Shown here: one piece after another, positions 52,101-59,563 of the stretch
How positions within the stretch are numbered: position 1 is the first letter of the stretch
Layout: each line of letters starts with the position of its first letter
Source of the DNA: UBA6107 sp964459385
GTDB lineage: Bacteria; Chloroflexota; Anaerolineae; Anaerolineales; Anaerolineaceae
Length of the DNA: 64,000 nt
Reading direction: 5' to 3'
Assembly: GCA_964459385.1 (NCBI GenBank)
Contig: CAYWLG010000002.1
Coordinates: 124,001 to 188,000 of the forward strand
Made by a program: the position numbers and the translations under genes
Notes under the pieces: generated by a model
Databases searched by the model: none
What the model was told of the DNA's origin: nothing
What the model saw: only the letters and a program-made list of their open reading frames with translations

Positions 52101-52413
52101 CGGCTTGAGCCAGCTTATCGGGCCGTTCCCAGGCGGCGGCGGCTTTCGCCAGGTGCCAGGCGGCCTGCGCACAAGTAAATTGGTCACAGTTTTGAAAGCG
52201 GGCAGCCTGTTCTGCTACAGAGCAAACGGCCCAGCCCTGCGCAGGTAAGCTCAACGCGATATTTTCCGATTCTTGCCAAAGCGCTTCGAGCGTGGTCTGA
52301 TCAAGCGGGGGCAAAGATTGAAACAGCGAGGTCAGCTCTTTTTGAGTGATCTCGCGCTGATAGAGTCTTTCGGCCAGCGACAGGTAAGGTGAAATACTCT
52401 GTGGAGAAGACAT
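49189..52413 (-). CDS. TPR-CHAT caspase-like protease
   Basis: The 1074-residue protein starts six bases after the stop of the preceding gene. Residues to about 620 are helical repeats of TPR type (FFEGMLYLFSTTDFESTQATLKRAV, NLGNAYAEAGRYQQALQAL, LVSLGRIHLTTYQLEEAERCF). A coiled coil (about 650-700) leads into the CHAT domain (about 750-1074). The catalytic dyad is present: His 947 in HVASHF and Cys 987 in TFSGCSG. It should cleave a protein partner when the TPR part senses a ligand or partner. Substrate is unknown; the small protein encoded just upstream and the sigma factor are obvious candidates. Confidence 0.9.
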   Translation of the reverse strand: MSSPQSISPYLSLAERLYQREITQKELTSLFQSLPPLDQTTLEALWQESENIALSLPAQGWAVCSVAEQAARFQNCDQFTCAQAAWHLAKAAAAWERPDKLAQAVRVARTSFEELNLPGWLAACDWVAETISIAHSDFKSSISNLKQAARKLKASGMKKEYFLCLLDLAWEENSLGCFDEAKKNLDLCSNYFSRHSDALQTARVYRTSAQICTKTGRFKEAREFLEKAASIFIAENSFADLARCFFFEGMLYLFSTTDFESTQATLKRAVDLSDTCGLILLKANVLQFLSALHLQVGNFKPAEQCNKLAQRTFRKFKLSLLHANGLDLEGLIQQKLGHLDTSISLFQEAYLVHQQFDNDLATNNDLFNLGNAYAEAGRYQQALQALEVACEKSHKMNSSSRIGLNELYLASLWLQLKNYSNALEHLIEAESALKTTNQADSQVNIARLRAKIFFDQGDIDQAFHSLTAALAIASKNNIPAQTAFTHRLLGEVLMYKTAYVEARDHLQHALDAFAGMNMPLEQASSLVSLGRIHLTTYQLEEAERCFAAALALSQGDYQEVEWHCMSLQAELELVRNQPEKALLLYQQAAQVISQLRSGFWQPSLAGTYAQVPQEMFDHAIALAARLNRPEELLQFIEADKAGTLISQMKLPASKRISKSEQVLIDLRNEIDWIQSQMRVNTAGSNMQTLMQMRSLRKDLQTKSRRYETLLSKLERQQGDQPLSTVPQFFSQQEFRRLADHCYGKNWLAVDYHQLADAVMIVILSPDSLTIEQVPIRPRFIQALTACQQGFSSLEKEDLAVLGGVLLPTSLTDQLTPETRLLLAPHRQLHSIPWAGIGQTPLVERAIPCVVPSLRAFELICGQAAPLAEKSPEKKNGLLIGISEFNGRHPDLPYVTEEVQALRSQLGEEGQLLQNKTASRAILDHLSQFDQNGLEGLKKFAWLHVASHFFSDPASGYLSGIALSNETLWLDQIRDLAPLPELITFSGCSGIFSRIYDGDEHISLPSTCLISGARTVVGSVWPIMDESSARLMMLFYENYLAGHSPAASLAYAQRKISRAGGSPVAWVSFACLGRP

Positions 52414-52419
52414 GCCGGG

Positions 52420-53163
52420 TCAAGCAGCCGTTTTAAGCGTTAATTGTAAATCTTCCGTGATCTGATCCTGTGCTTCGTTGAAGACAGAGGCGATGGGCAG
52501 GTCTTCTATCTGGGTGCGGCCTTCTGCGTTAATCACCACGGCCGTGCTATACCCCCCCCAGTGTAAAGAGGCCTGTAGTGGCTGAAAATCACCGCTGGAG
52601 GCTGCCACGTTGATCGAAAGCGCCAGTGCGTCGTCACGTTTTTCGTGCAGGCGGCTTTCAACGATCACCGAGTAGGTGGTCTTGTCGAGCAGGAACTCGG
52701 AGCGCAGCAGGACGAAGGCAGGATCGGTAAGACTTTCGCCGGCACGGTAGTTTAACTGGGGGGCAAAGAAGATCGCCATCAGTTGTTCTGCGCTACGTTC
52801 CAGTGTGACCTTCCAATCAGAAGCAGTGTGGGCTGAGCCTTTTTCTTGTGTATAGAGAAAGGCCAGATCGGTATGGCGGGCCGGGAACGGCTCAACTGAT
52901 TCGGCAGGAGCGCGCAGGTCTTCAACGCTTTCGATGAACTGCTCACGCAGGGCCAGGCTCTGCAGCAGGCGTTCATAAAAGGCGGGGTAATGCGTACGGA
53001 TATCCACCCCTTTGATAGCTTCATCCACGATCAAAGAAATCGAGTTTTGATCGCGTTCGGTAATCTCGGATGAGGAGGTATTGAGCTTCTTCAAGTCTTC
53101 GATCAGCCGGTTCAGGCCGCCCTCCAGTTGACGCTCATCGAAAGGAAATTCATTTTCTTTCAT
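52420..53163 (-). CDS. Unknown protein between sigma factor and CHAT protease
   Basis: I do not recognise this 247-residue protein. The first ~100 residues are helical and acidic (LNRLIEDLKKLN, DEAIKGVDIRTHYPAFYERLLQSL). The second part is beta-rich (TYSVIVESRLHEK, LSINVAASSGDF, ASLHWGGYSTAVVINAEG). There is no signal peptide or membrane helix. It is tightly packed between the sigma factor gene (12 bp) and the CHAT gene (6 bp), so it likely works with them, perhaps as an anti-sigma-like or protease-substrate protein (inference). Confidence 0.75.
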   Translation of the reverse strand: MKENEFPFDERQLEGGLNRLIEDLKKLNTSSSEITERDQNSISLIVDEAIKGVDIRTHYPAFYERLLQSLALREQFIESVEDLRAPAESVEPFPARHTDLAFLYTQEKGSAHTASDWKVTLERSAEQLMAIFFAPQLNYRAGESLTDPAFVLLRSEFLLDKTTYSVIVESRLHEKRDDALALSINVAASSGDFQPLQASLHWGGYSTAVVINAEGRTQIEDLPIASVFNEAQDQITEDLQLTLKTAA

Positions 53164-53175
53164 TAACTATATTCC

Positions 53176-53934
53176 TTAATCTGAAAGAATCTTACGCAGG
53201 TTTTCAATGGCGTTGAAATGCATCGAGTAAACAGCGGCAACGGTTTTGTGGGTGTTTTCTGCGATCTTCTCAGAAGAATATTCATAAAAATATTTTTGCA
53301 TGATCACCTCTCGCCTTTCAGGAGAGAGCTTGTCAATGGCGGCCAGCAGCGCCACACGGTTTTCCTTGCCCAGATCATCGGGGCGGTGGCGTGAATCTTC
53401 CACCTTGTTTTCCACCGCTTCATCCAGGTCTACCAGGGCGTGCGCAGGGACGGCGGATTTCTTCATGGCGGAGCGCATATATTTGAAGCAGGTATCGCGT
53501 ACGATGGTGTAGGCCCAGGGGTCAAAATCGACATCGTAGGTGAATTGGGCATTTAGGATCTGGATCGAGGCTTCTTGTGCCAGTTCGGGCACGATCTCTG
53601 CGCGGCAGTATTCGGGTGCAAACCCCTTACGCAAGAACAGGTTAAAGATCCAAGCACTGATCTGGCTGTAAAGTGGCCCCCAGGCCAAATCCTCTTTTTC
53701 AACCTGTAATTTTTTGATGAAGCGGTGATGCTTTTGGTAGCCGTCGGTCAGGCGCTCCACGTACTTGAGCAGGGGCAAATTTTGCCCTTCAGAGAAGGTT
53801 TTGAAACGGCCATTGCGAACGTTGGCCAGCAAGATGGGACGAATGCTGGTGGCGACTTCTTCCCCATAGCGTGCAGTTATGCCCGCCAGAGCGGCATCTA
53901 TTTCATCGTGGAGATCGGATAGAAAATCTTCCAT
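53176..53934 (-). CDS. ECF-like sigma factor with N-terminal extension
   Basis: The 252-residue protein has region 2 at about residues 120-170 (FDPWAYTIVRDTCFKYMRSA) and region 4 at about 195-250 (DKLSPERREVIMQKYFYEYSSEKIAENTHKTVAAVYS). About 100 residues precede region 2, more than in classical ECF factors. It is the first gene of the sigma-unknown-CHAT operon and has a housekeeping-type promoter. Confidence 0.85.
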   Translation of the reverse strand: MEDFLSDLHDEIDAALAGITARYGEEVATSIRPILLANVRNGRFKTFSEGQNLPLLKYVERLTDGYQKHHRFIKKLQVEKEDLAWGPLYSQISAWIFNLFLRKGFAPEYCRAEIVPELAQEASIQILNAQFTYDVDFDPWAYTIVRDTCFKYMRSAMKKSAVPAHALVDLDEAVENKVEDSRHRPDDLGKENRVALLAAIDKLSPERREVIMQKYFYEYSSEKIAENTHKTVAAVYSMHFNAIENLRKILSD

Positions 53935-54021
53935 GCCAACAGAATCAGGGGGTCGCTGCGCTTATATTTTCCTTCAATAAAAGAAACGCAACTGGGATAA
54001 AAGCCCTTCATTTAACTGAAC

Positions 54022-54051
54022 ATTATACGACACTCCAGCACTTATTACCAA
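54022..54051 (-). promoter_or_regulatory. Sigma-70 promoter of the sigma/CHAT operon
   Basis: On the minus strand TTGGTA and TATAAT are 18 bp apart, with the -10 box about 90 bp before the sigma factor start. Confidence 0.6.
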
Positions 54052-54120
54052 ATGCATGAATTTTTGTTTTCCTTGAAAGAAATTGCTAAGTTTTGGAATA
54101 GATATAGTAGAAAACAGACA

Positions 54121-54215
54121 CTTGAGTCACCGGTTGAGGGGAGAACCGGTGACTCAAGGGGGTAGATTCCCCCAGGTGTTTTAGGAGATGGTGTTCACAA
54201 CATCATCTCTTTTGT
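54121..54215 (+). ncRNA. Possible small structured RNA with terminator
   Basis: Within a 449-bp gene-free region, CTTGAGTCACCGGTT / AACCGGTGACTCAAG forms a perfect 15-bp stem with an eight-base loop. GGGGG / CCCCC around TAGATT follows, then GAGATGGTGTT / AACATCATCTC leading into TTTTGTTTT. Three hairpins in a row ending in a T run suggest a short plus-strand transcript, though no promoter was identified. The rest of the region holds the sigma-operon promoter. Confidence 0.5.
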
Positions 54216-54324
54216 TTTAATTTACTTTGCCCGCGGGCCTTTGCAAACTGGCAACCTTTGGCACATTGCTTGTGTCTATGACAGGTACCGGCCGGTAGCA
54301 GTTTTATGGAGCGATTCTAAAATA

Positions 54325-54361
54325 AAATGCAGACGCCAGGCAAATTTGGCGCCTGCATTTG
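54325..54361 (-). terminator. Rho-independent terminator of the anchored-protein gene
   Basis: On the minus strand AAATGCAGGCGCCA pairs with TGGCGTCTGCATTT (one mismatch) and is followed by TATTTT. Confidence 0.85.
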
Positions 54362-54383
54362 TGGATAAATCAGAGAGTCTGCT

Positions 54384-54884
54384 TTACTCAACCGGAACTG
54401 AAAATTCAAAGTGTGAATTGACCAACAGAGATTCCGGTACCGGTGTAACATTGGACTCGTTCATTGACACACTGCAAGGGCCAACTGTCCAATCCATGTT
54501 GATATCCAGTTTCGCATAGGCATTCCCCGTCAAAGCATATGTGTAGTGGATCACATTGGGGTCACCCGGGGATACGGTGAGCGATTTAAATACCGTGCCC
54601 ACATTTTGCTTTGTGACAACGTAGGGGATGCAAACTAGAGAATCCACATACTCTGGATGGCTCGCCAGGTCCAGGCCGGACAATGTGAGCGAAAGGTTCA
54701 GTTCATTTTCGTCCGCTGTGGCATCGTTGATGCCCATCTTGATCTGGGCCCCTTCCTGCGAAAACAGGGTGGTGGATACGGCTGTAGGATGAATCGGTTT
54801 GCCTGGCTCGCTGCGCGTCAGCATCGTAATGGCAATTGCTATTGCCGCGACGGCAACGATTGCAATTACTGGCCATTTTTTCAT
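54384..54884 (-). CDS. Membrane-anchored protein of unknown function
   Basis: The 166-residue protein has an N-terminal hydrophobic helix (VIAIVAVAAIAIAITML) that acts as anchor or uncleaved signal, then a beta-rich domain with two Cys (SLVCIPYV, VGPCSVSM). GGAGAG precedes the ATG. I do not recognise the family. It has its own terminator. Confidence 0.65.
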   Translation of the reverse strand: MKKWPVIAIVAVAAIAIAITMLTRSEPGKPIHPTAVSTTLFSQEGAQIKMGINDATADENELNLSLTLSGLDLASHPEYVDSLVCIPYVVTKQNVGTVFKSLTVSPGDPNVIHYTYALTGNAYAKLDINMDWTVGPCSVSMNESNVTPVPESLLVNSHFEFSVPVE

Positions 54885-54948
54885 ATCCTCTCCTTCACGC
54901 GATCCTATTACGCGTTTGTCTCAATTGCCAAATATTACTATGGAAGCT

Positions 54949-55347
54949 TCAGGGAATGTAGTACCATCCGCTTGCATAGTAAGCCTGCCAAGACCCTACA
55001 TATCCAGATACATCAGATTGCCATTGACGTGCAGACGAATAACTTAGTGAAACCGATGCTGAACAATAGTCCGTGTTGTAGCAATATTTTTCTACGCCAT
55101 TGTATCTATAAGTGTTATCGCGGAGGCCGGCAACTACGTGCAAAACTGCATGGTTAGTAGCACAGGATACTTCTCCACTTGCACTAACATTTGAGCCTGC
55201 TCGATGCGGTTGGTAAGCCCAAACCCCACAATCAAGGTATTCCAAAGGAATTACCCCTGAGGCTTGAGATTTTGAGGCGTTAACGTCACTTGATATGAAA
55301 GTAAGCCCCAATAGAACTAAAACAGTTATCAGTATTTTTTTCATCAT
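54949..55347 (-). CDS. Small secreted cysteine-containing protein
   Basis: The start at 55347 (ATG ATG after GGGGAGAA) opens a signal peptide (ILITVLVLLGLTFISSDVNA). The mature ~108 residues have four Cys (DCGVW, SCATN, YCYNTDYCSAS) and many Tyr, Ser and Trp, ending SGWYYIP. The pattern suggests a compact, disulfide-bonded extracellular protein. No family recognised; an inhibitor, bacteriocin-like or surface role are all possible. Confidence 0.65.
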   Translation of the reverse strand: MMKKILITVLVLLGLTFISSDVNASKSQASGVIPLEYLDCGVWAYQPHRAGSNVSASGEVSCATNHAVLHVVAGLRDNTYRYNGVEKYCYNTDYCSASVSLSYSSARQWQSDVSGYVGSWQAYYASGWYYIP

Positions 55348-55535
55348 GTAATTCTCCCCATATAAATCATTTAAAACACCGATTTGCCCCCAAATCATCC
55401 CTTCTAGATAGTTCTTCCCTCCTGTTCAATCATTCTCTTATTAGCGGTTTAAATAGAACGATTAAATATAGTGTACCACTTTTCTTTAGCTTTTGATTAA
55501 TACAAGTTGTCTGCGAGTACATCCATGTTATTTAA

Positions 55536-56447
55536 TTATAGGGCATTTGTACTTTGCAGGCCGGCGATCTCTGTATGCAGCCACTGGCTGAAAGGGTCAC
55601 CGCCGGGCAGGTTGTCTGCCCAGGTGGGCGGGTCAAAGCGGTCATAGCGCAGGCTGTTCAACGCTTCCCAACTGGTTGGGCAGCGTTCGGCGGGCAGACG
55701 AACCAGCAGATGCAGCGGAAAGTTATAGGTGCCGGGCAGCAGTTGAATCTCTTGCGGCGACAGTCTGGCGCTGATCGTGGCCGCCAGCACCGCCTGATGA
55801 AAAAAGATCCTATAGCGAATATCTTGCTCGAAAAAGACCTCATAGAAGGGGTCCTGATAAAGGCGCTGGAAGTTTTGCCACCAGGTGCGCAGCAAATGAT
55901 TTCGGGGGCGTGTCAAGATCAAGCCGGCATTATAATTTGCGTGTAGCCATTTTAAATCAACCAAGCTCTGGATGGTGGGCCTGTGCGTTGAGGGCACACC
56001 GCATTGTTCATATATGTGCTGCCAGTAGGGTGGTAGGGCCTCCGCGGCCGGTGCAGAGATATTGGCCAGATGCACCGGGCTGATGGCCAGCGATTCAGTG
56101 GCTGCCAGGTGCAGCAGAGCGGGGGTGTGAACAAAAAGTGTATCCGGGTCAAGCCAAAGCATCAGTTCGGCACCCGAAGCCAGTGCCATTTCTTCAGCCT
56201 GCGCGGCGGCGAAAACTTTGGCTGCGAAGATAAAGTCTTTAAGCGATGACGGGATTTCTACAACGGCGGCTGTATTTAGCCCCTCATTTATGGAGGGTTG
56301 AAAAATGCTCTCCTCAGTGGAGAGCATTTTTAATAGTTGAAAAGGAATCTGATGCAGGTGCAAATTGGCGGCCAGCAACTGCGCTTCACGTTCATCTTCC
56401 CCCGGGGTGAAGTGAAAAAACACAGCCGTCTTTTCCTGGCCTATCAT
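55536..56447 (-). CDS. GT-A-like protein, possible glycosyltransferase
   Basis: The 303-residue soluble protein has LMLWLDPDTLFV near residue 100, like the DxD metal site of GT-A glycosyltransferases, followed by YNAGLILTRPRNHLLRTWWQNF, as in nucleotide-diphospho-sugar transferases that handle a bound acceptor. The N terminus (EKTAVFFHFTP) also fits a GT-A strand. It starts 11 bp after the VIT1-like gene. Donor and acceptor are unknown. Confidence 0.55.
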   Translation of the reverse strand: MIGQEKTAVFFHFTPGEDEREAQLLAANLHLHQIPFQLLKMLSTEESIFQPSINEGLNTAAVVEIPSSLKDFIFAAKVFAAAQAEEMALASGAELMLWLDPDTLFVHTPALLHLAATESLAISPVHLANISAPAAEALPPYWQHIYEQCGVPSTHRPTIQSLVDLKWLHANYNAGLILTRPRNHLLRTWWQNFQRLYQDPFYEVFFEQDIRYRIFFHQAVLAATISARLSPQEIQLLPGTYNFPLHLLVRLPAERCPTSWEALNSLRYDRFDPPTWADNLPGGDPFSQWLHTEIAGLQSTNAL

Positions 56448-56458
56448 GTCAGCCCCCT

Positions 56459-57574
56459 TTATCCGCCGATGCTGACGCCGATGAGCCGGCCGATGCCAAA
56501 GGTCACAGCGGCGGCCAACAGGCCAAAGATCACCATGCGCATCCCTGAAAACCAGACGGAACGCCCGGTGAATAGGGTGATGGTGGCGCCGAGCAGGAAC
56601 AGGCCCACGGCCGAGACGGCGATGCTGACGTAGACGGCGGTCATGCCGGTGAGGAAGAAGAAGGGGAAGAGGGGAATGATGGCGCCGATGGTAAAGAGCA
56701 GGAAGGAGGTGATGGCCGCTTCCCAGGCGGAGCCACCCAGCTCATCGGGGTCAACGCCCAGTTCTTCGCGGGCCAGCGTATCGAGGGCGGAGTCTTTATT
56801 TTGCAGCAGTTGGTTGGCAAGGCTTTTGGCGGCTTCTTCGCTGATGCCGCGGGTTTGATAGATGAGCGCCAACTCTGCGATCTCTTCTTCAGGGTTTTGC
56901 TCGATCTCTTCTTTTTCGGTGGCGATTTGATAGTTGTACAGTTCGCGCGAAGACTGCACTGAGAGCCACTCACCGAGTGCCATCGAAATAGCCCCGGCCA
57001 GCAGCCCGGCGATGCCTGCGACCAGCACCTCTTTGCCCCCCAGTGTGGCCCCTGCCACCCCCATGACCAGGCTCAGGTTGGAGACCATGCCATCGTTGGC
57101 GCCCAACACGGCAGCGCGCAGCGAATTGCCGCCCGAAGAACGATGGCGCCCTTCCAGTTGGGCCAGCGCCGGACCTGAAAGCCCGCCCTTGGTGGTGCTG
57201 ATGATCTGGTTGATAAGACGTGAATGTGATTCTTCTTCCCCCTTCATTTTTGAGGCATCTTCCATTTGCGAATAATCTACAATGCCCGTGCGTTCACGGT
57301 TTTGCATGGAAGGCAGCACCATGGCCGGGCCAAATTTGCGCGCCAGCCAGGCCAGCATTCGCGTGCGCCAGTCGGGTTTGAAAACAGGTAAGGCGAGGCC
57401 TTTTTCTTTGGCTTTTGCTTCCCACTGGTCAGCGTGTGTGATCTCTGTGTTGGCCAGGCGTCGATAAACTTCAGCCAGATGGGGGTCTTTCTCTACCTCG
57501 GCTAAAGTTTGATATAGGTAAGTGCTCGATTTTTCATCCAAATAAGCTGCGATGATCGGATCTTGATTTGCCAT
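56459..57574 (-). CDS. Ferritin-like/VIT1-CCC1 fusion transporter
   Basis: The ATG at 57574 follows AAGGAGG. The 371-residue protein has an N-terminal rubrerythrin-like helical domain (about residues 1-140; AAYLDEKSSTYLYQTLAE, ANTEITHADQWEAKA, with E-x-x-H) and a VIT1/CCC1 domain (about 150-371; LRAAVLGANDGMVSNLSLVMGVAGA, ISMALGEWLSVQSSREL). The family moves Fe2+ or Mn2+ across membranes. The ferritin-like head may bind iron near the pore. Bacterioferritin lies 13 kb away. Confidence 0.9.
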   Translation of the reverse strand: MANQDPIIAAYLDEKSSTYLYQTLAEVEKDPHLAEVYRRLANTEITHADQWEAKAKEKGLALPVFKPDWRTRMLAWLARKFGPAMVLPSMQNRERTGIVDYSQMEDASKMKGEEESHSRLINQIISTTKGGLSGPALAQLEGRHRSSGGNSLRAAVLGANDGMVSNLSLVMGVAGATLGGKEVLVAGIAGLLAGAISMALGEWLSVQSSRELYNYQIATEKEEIEQNPEEEIAELALIYQTRGISEEAAKSLANQLLQNKDSALDTLAREELGVDPDELGGSAWEAAITSFLLFTIGAIIPLFPFFFLTGMTAVYVSIAVSAVGLFLLGATITLFTGRSVWFSGMRMVIFGLLAAAVTFGIGRLIGVSIGG

Positions 57575-57645
57575 AAAATCCTCCTTAGGTGACATGATTA
57601 TTTTATTGCATTTGATTGGTTATTGCGAATATTTTAAATCGTCGC

Positions 57646-57678
57646 TTTGTAACCGTTTTTGTAACCGATTTGTAACGG
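57646..57678. promoter_or_regulatory. Three direct repeats upstream of the acyl-CoA operon
   Basis: TTTGTAACCG occurs at 57646 and 57658, and TTTGTAACG(G) at 57669, so spacing is 12 then 11 bp, about one helical turn. They lie between the divergent VIT1-like and SDR genes and look like tandem binding sites for one regulator. Confidence 0.65.
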
Positions 57679-57778
57679 CAATTTGTTATATTTTTTCTCA
57701 GAGGGTGCAAGTTCAGTCAATATTGCCGGCTGTATTTGGCCGGAAAACAAAACCAAATCATGTCTGGAGGATACGAAA

Positions 57779-58543
57779 ATGCGGCTTTCAGGAAAAGTAG
57801 CTTTGATCACAGGTGGGGCAGCAGGGATCGGCAAGGCAACTGCTGAAGTGTTTGCCAAAGAAGGAGCCAAAGTAGTCATTTGTGATGTTTCTGAAGAGCT
57901 CGGGAATCAGTTGATTTCTACCCTGGGTTCTGGAGCTCTTTTTTATAAGGTGGATGTGACCAACCGAGCCGAAGTGCAGGCCTGGGTGGATGACGTGGTG
58001 CAGAAATTTGGCCATGTGGATATTCTGGTGAACAACGCCGGTATCACCCGCGACGCTCAGTTCATTAAAGTAAAAGACGGTGAGCTGGTCAAACAGATGG
58101 GCGAAGATGCTTTCGACAGCGTGGTCTCGGTCAACCTCAAAGGTGTCTTCAACTGCGCACAGGCTGTGAGCCCCTACATGGTCAAGCAGGGCGGCGGCGT
58201 CATCCTTAATGCCTCCTCAGTGGTTGGGCTTTATGGCAATTTCGGCCAGACCAACTATGTAGCCACCAAATTTGGCGTCATCGGCATGACCAAAGTATGG
58301 GCGCGTGAATTGGGCAAATACAACATCCGCGTCAACGCAGTGGCCCCCGGTTTCGTCATGACCGAGATGGTCGCCAAGATGCCCGAAGAAGTGCTGGCCG
58401 GTATGCGCGCCAAGACCCCCCTGGGCCGCCTGGGCGAACCGGTGGATATTGCCAACGTCTATCTGTGGCTGGCCTCTGACGAGGCAGCTTATGTTCATGG
58501 TGCGACCATCAGCGTGGATGGCGGCATCGTAATTGGTTCTTAA
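57779..58543 (+). CDS. Short-chain dehydrogenase/reductase (FabG-like)
   Basis: The ATG at 57779 follows TGGAGG. The 254-residue enzyme has the cofactor loop TGGAAGIG (11-18), NNAG (85-88), and the catalytic Ser 146/147, Tyr 160 and Lys 164 (YVATK), with Asn 119. The end DGGIVIGS is typical of FabG-type reductases. It is the first gene of a seven-gene run that handles acyl-CoA or acyl-thioesters; it could reduce 3-oxoacyl or oxidise 3-hydroxyacyl substrates. Confidence 0.92.
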   Translation: MRLSGKVALITGGAAGIGKATAEVFAKEGAKVVICDVSEELGNQLISTLGSGALFYKVDVTNRAEVQAWVDDVVQKFGHVDILVNNAGITRDAQFIKVKDGELVKQMGEDAFDSVVSVNLKGVFNCAQAVSPYMVKQGGGVILNASSVVGLYGNFGQTNYVATKFGVIGMTKVWARELGKYNIRVNAVAPGFVMTEMVAKMPEEVLAGMRAKTPLGRLGEPVDIANVYLWLASDEAAYVHGATISVDGGIVIGS

Positions 58544-58570
58544 CGGTAAAGGTTCAAGGAGAATTCAACC

Positions 58571-59557
58571 ATGACACGATATGCCACGATCATCGGCACC
58601 GGGATGTATGTTCCCGACATCGAACGCCCTAATTCAGTGATGCGCCCCAAATTTGGGGAGGTCATTGATAAGTGGGAAGCCTCCACCGGCATCCGCACCC
58701 GTTTCTATGCCCCCGATGGCTGGGTGACCTCCGACCTGGCGGTGGAAGCCGCCAAGGCCGCTTTGGAAGATGCCAAGTTGAAACCCGAAGATATCGATCT
58801 TATCATCCTCGGTACCGACAGCCCCGATTACATCACCCCGGCCACTTCGGTGGTGGTGCAGCACAAGCTGGGTGCCAAGAAGGCCGGTACCTTTGATGTA
58901 GGTTGCGCCTGCGCGTCCTTCCCGACCGGGTTGAACCTGGCGGCCGGCCTGATCTCGACCAACCCAAACATGAAGTACGTGCTGGTCATCGGCGCTTATA
59001 TGATGCACAAGCTCTCCGACTGGGAGAACGACCTGATGTCGTATTACTACGGCGATGGCGCCGGTGCGGCCATCTTGACCGGCAGTGACAAACCCGGTTT
59101 CGTTTCGTCCACCTTTTTCGCCGATGGTTCTTACCACCGCAACTGGGGCATTTACTCAGGCGGCACCTTTGAGCCTGCCACCACCGAAAGCGTGCAAGCC
59201 GGACGCACCCAGGTGCATCTGGTGCAGGCCTTCCCGGCTGAGGTTAATAATGAAGGCTGGCCGCTGCGCGTTCAGGAACTGGCCAAGAACGGCAACTTTG
59301 AGCTCAAAGATATCGACCTGGTCATCTATACCCAGGTGCGTCGCAACACCATCCAGCTCGTGCAAGAAAAGCTGGGTCTGCCGATCGAAAAGGCTCATTG
59401 GATCATGGACAAGTGGGGCTACACCGGTTCGGCCTGCTTGCCAATGGCATTTGACGATGCCCGCAAACAGGGCAAGGTTCACTCAGGCGATCTGGTGGTC
59501 TTTATTGGCTCAGGCGTAGGTTACAACCAGGCAGGTTCTGCCTTCATCATGCCGTAG
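58571..59557 (+). CDS. KAS III-like condensing enzyme with altered catalytic triad
   Basis: The 328-residue protein has the thiolase fold typical of FabH and the nucleophile Cys 114 (DVGCACASF). The FabH His (in HQAN) aligns with Thr 254 (VIYTQVRRN) and the Asn (in GNTSAAS) with Tyr 284 (WGYTGSACLP). It may transfer acyl groups without decarboxylation, rather than condense malonyl-ACP. AAGGAG lies upstream. It lies within the operon, 27 bp after the SDR gene. Confidence 0.85.
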   Translation: MTRYATIIGTGMYVPDIERPNSVMRPKFGEVIDKWEASTGIRTRFYAPDGWVTSDLAVEAAKAALEDAKLKPEDIDLIILGTDSPDYITPATSVVVQHKLGAKKAGTFDVGCACASFPTGLNLAAGLISTNPNMKYVLVIGAYMMHKLSDWENDLMSYYYGDGAGAAILTGSDKPGFVSSTFFADGSYHRNWGIYSGGTFEPATTESVQAGRTQVHLVQAFPAEVNNEGWPLRVQELAKNGNFELKDIDLVIYTQVRRNTIQLVQEKLGLPIEKAHWIMDKWGYTGSACLPMAFDDARKQGKVHSGDLVVFIGSGVGYNQAGSAFIMP

Positions 59558-59563
59558 GTGATC

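Noticed and set aside
45050..53934. Type III-E (gRAMP/Craspase) or other CRISPR system
   Set aside because: TPR-CHAT and a sigma factor are present, but no Cas effector, gRAMP or CRISPR repeat array was seen in the window.
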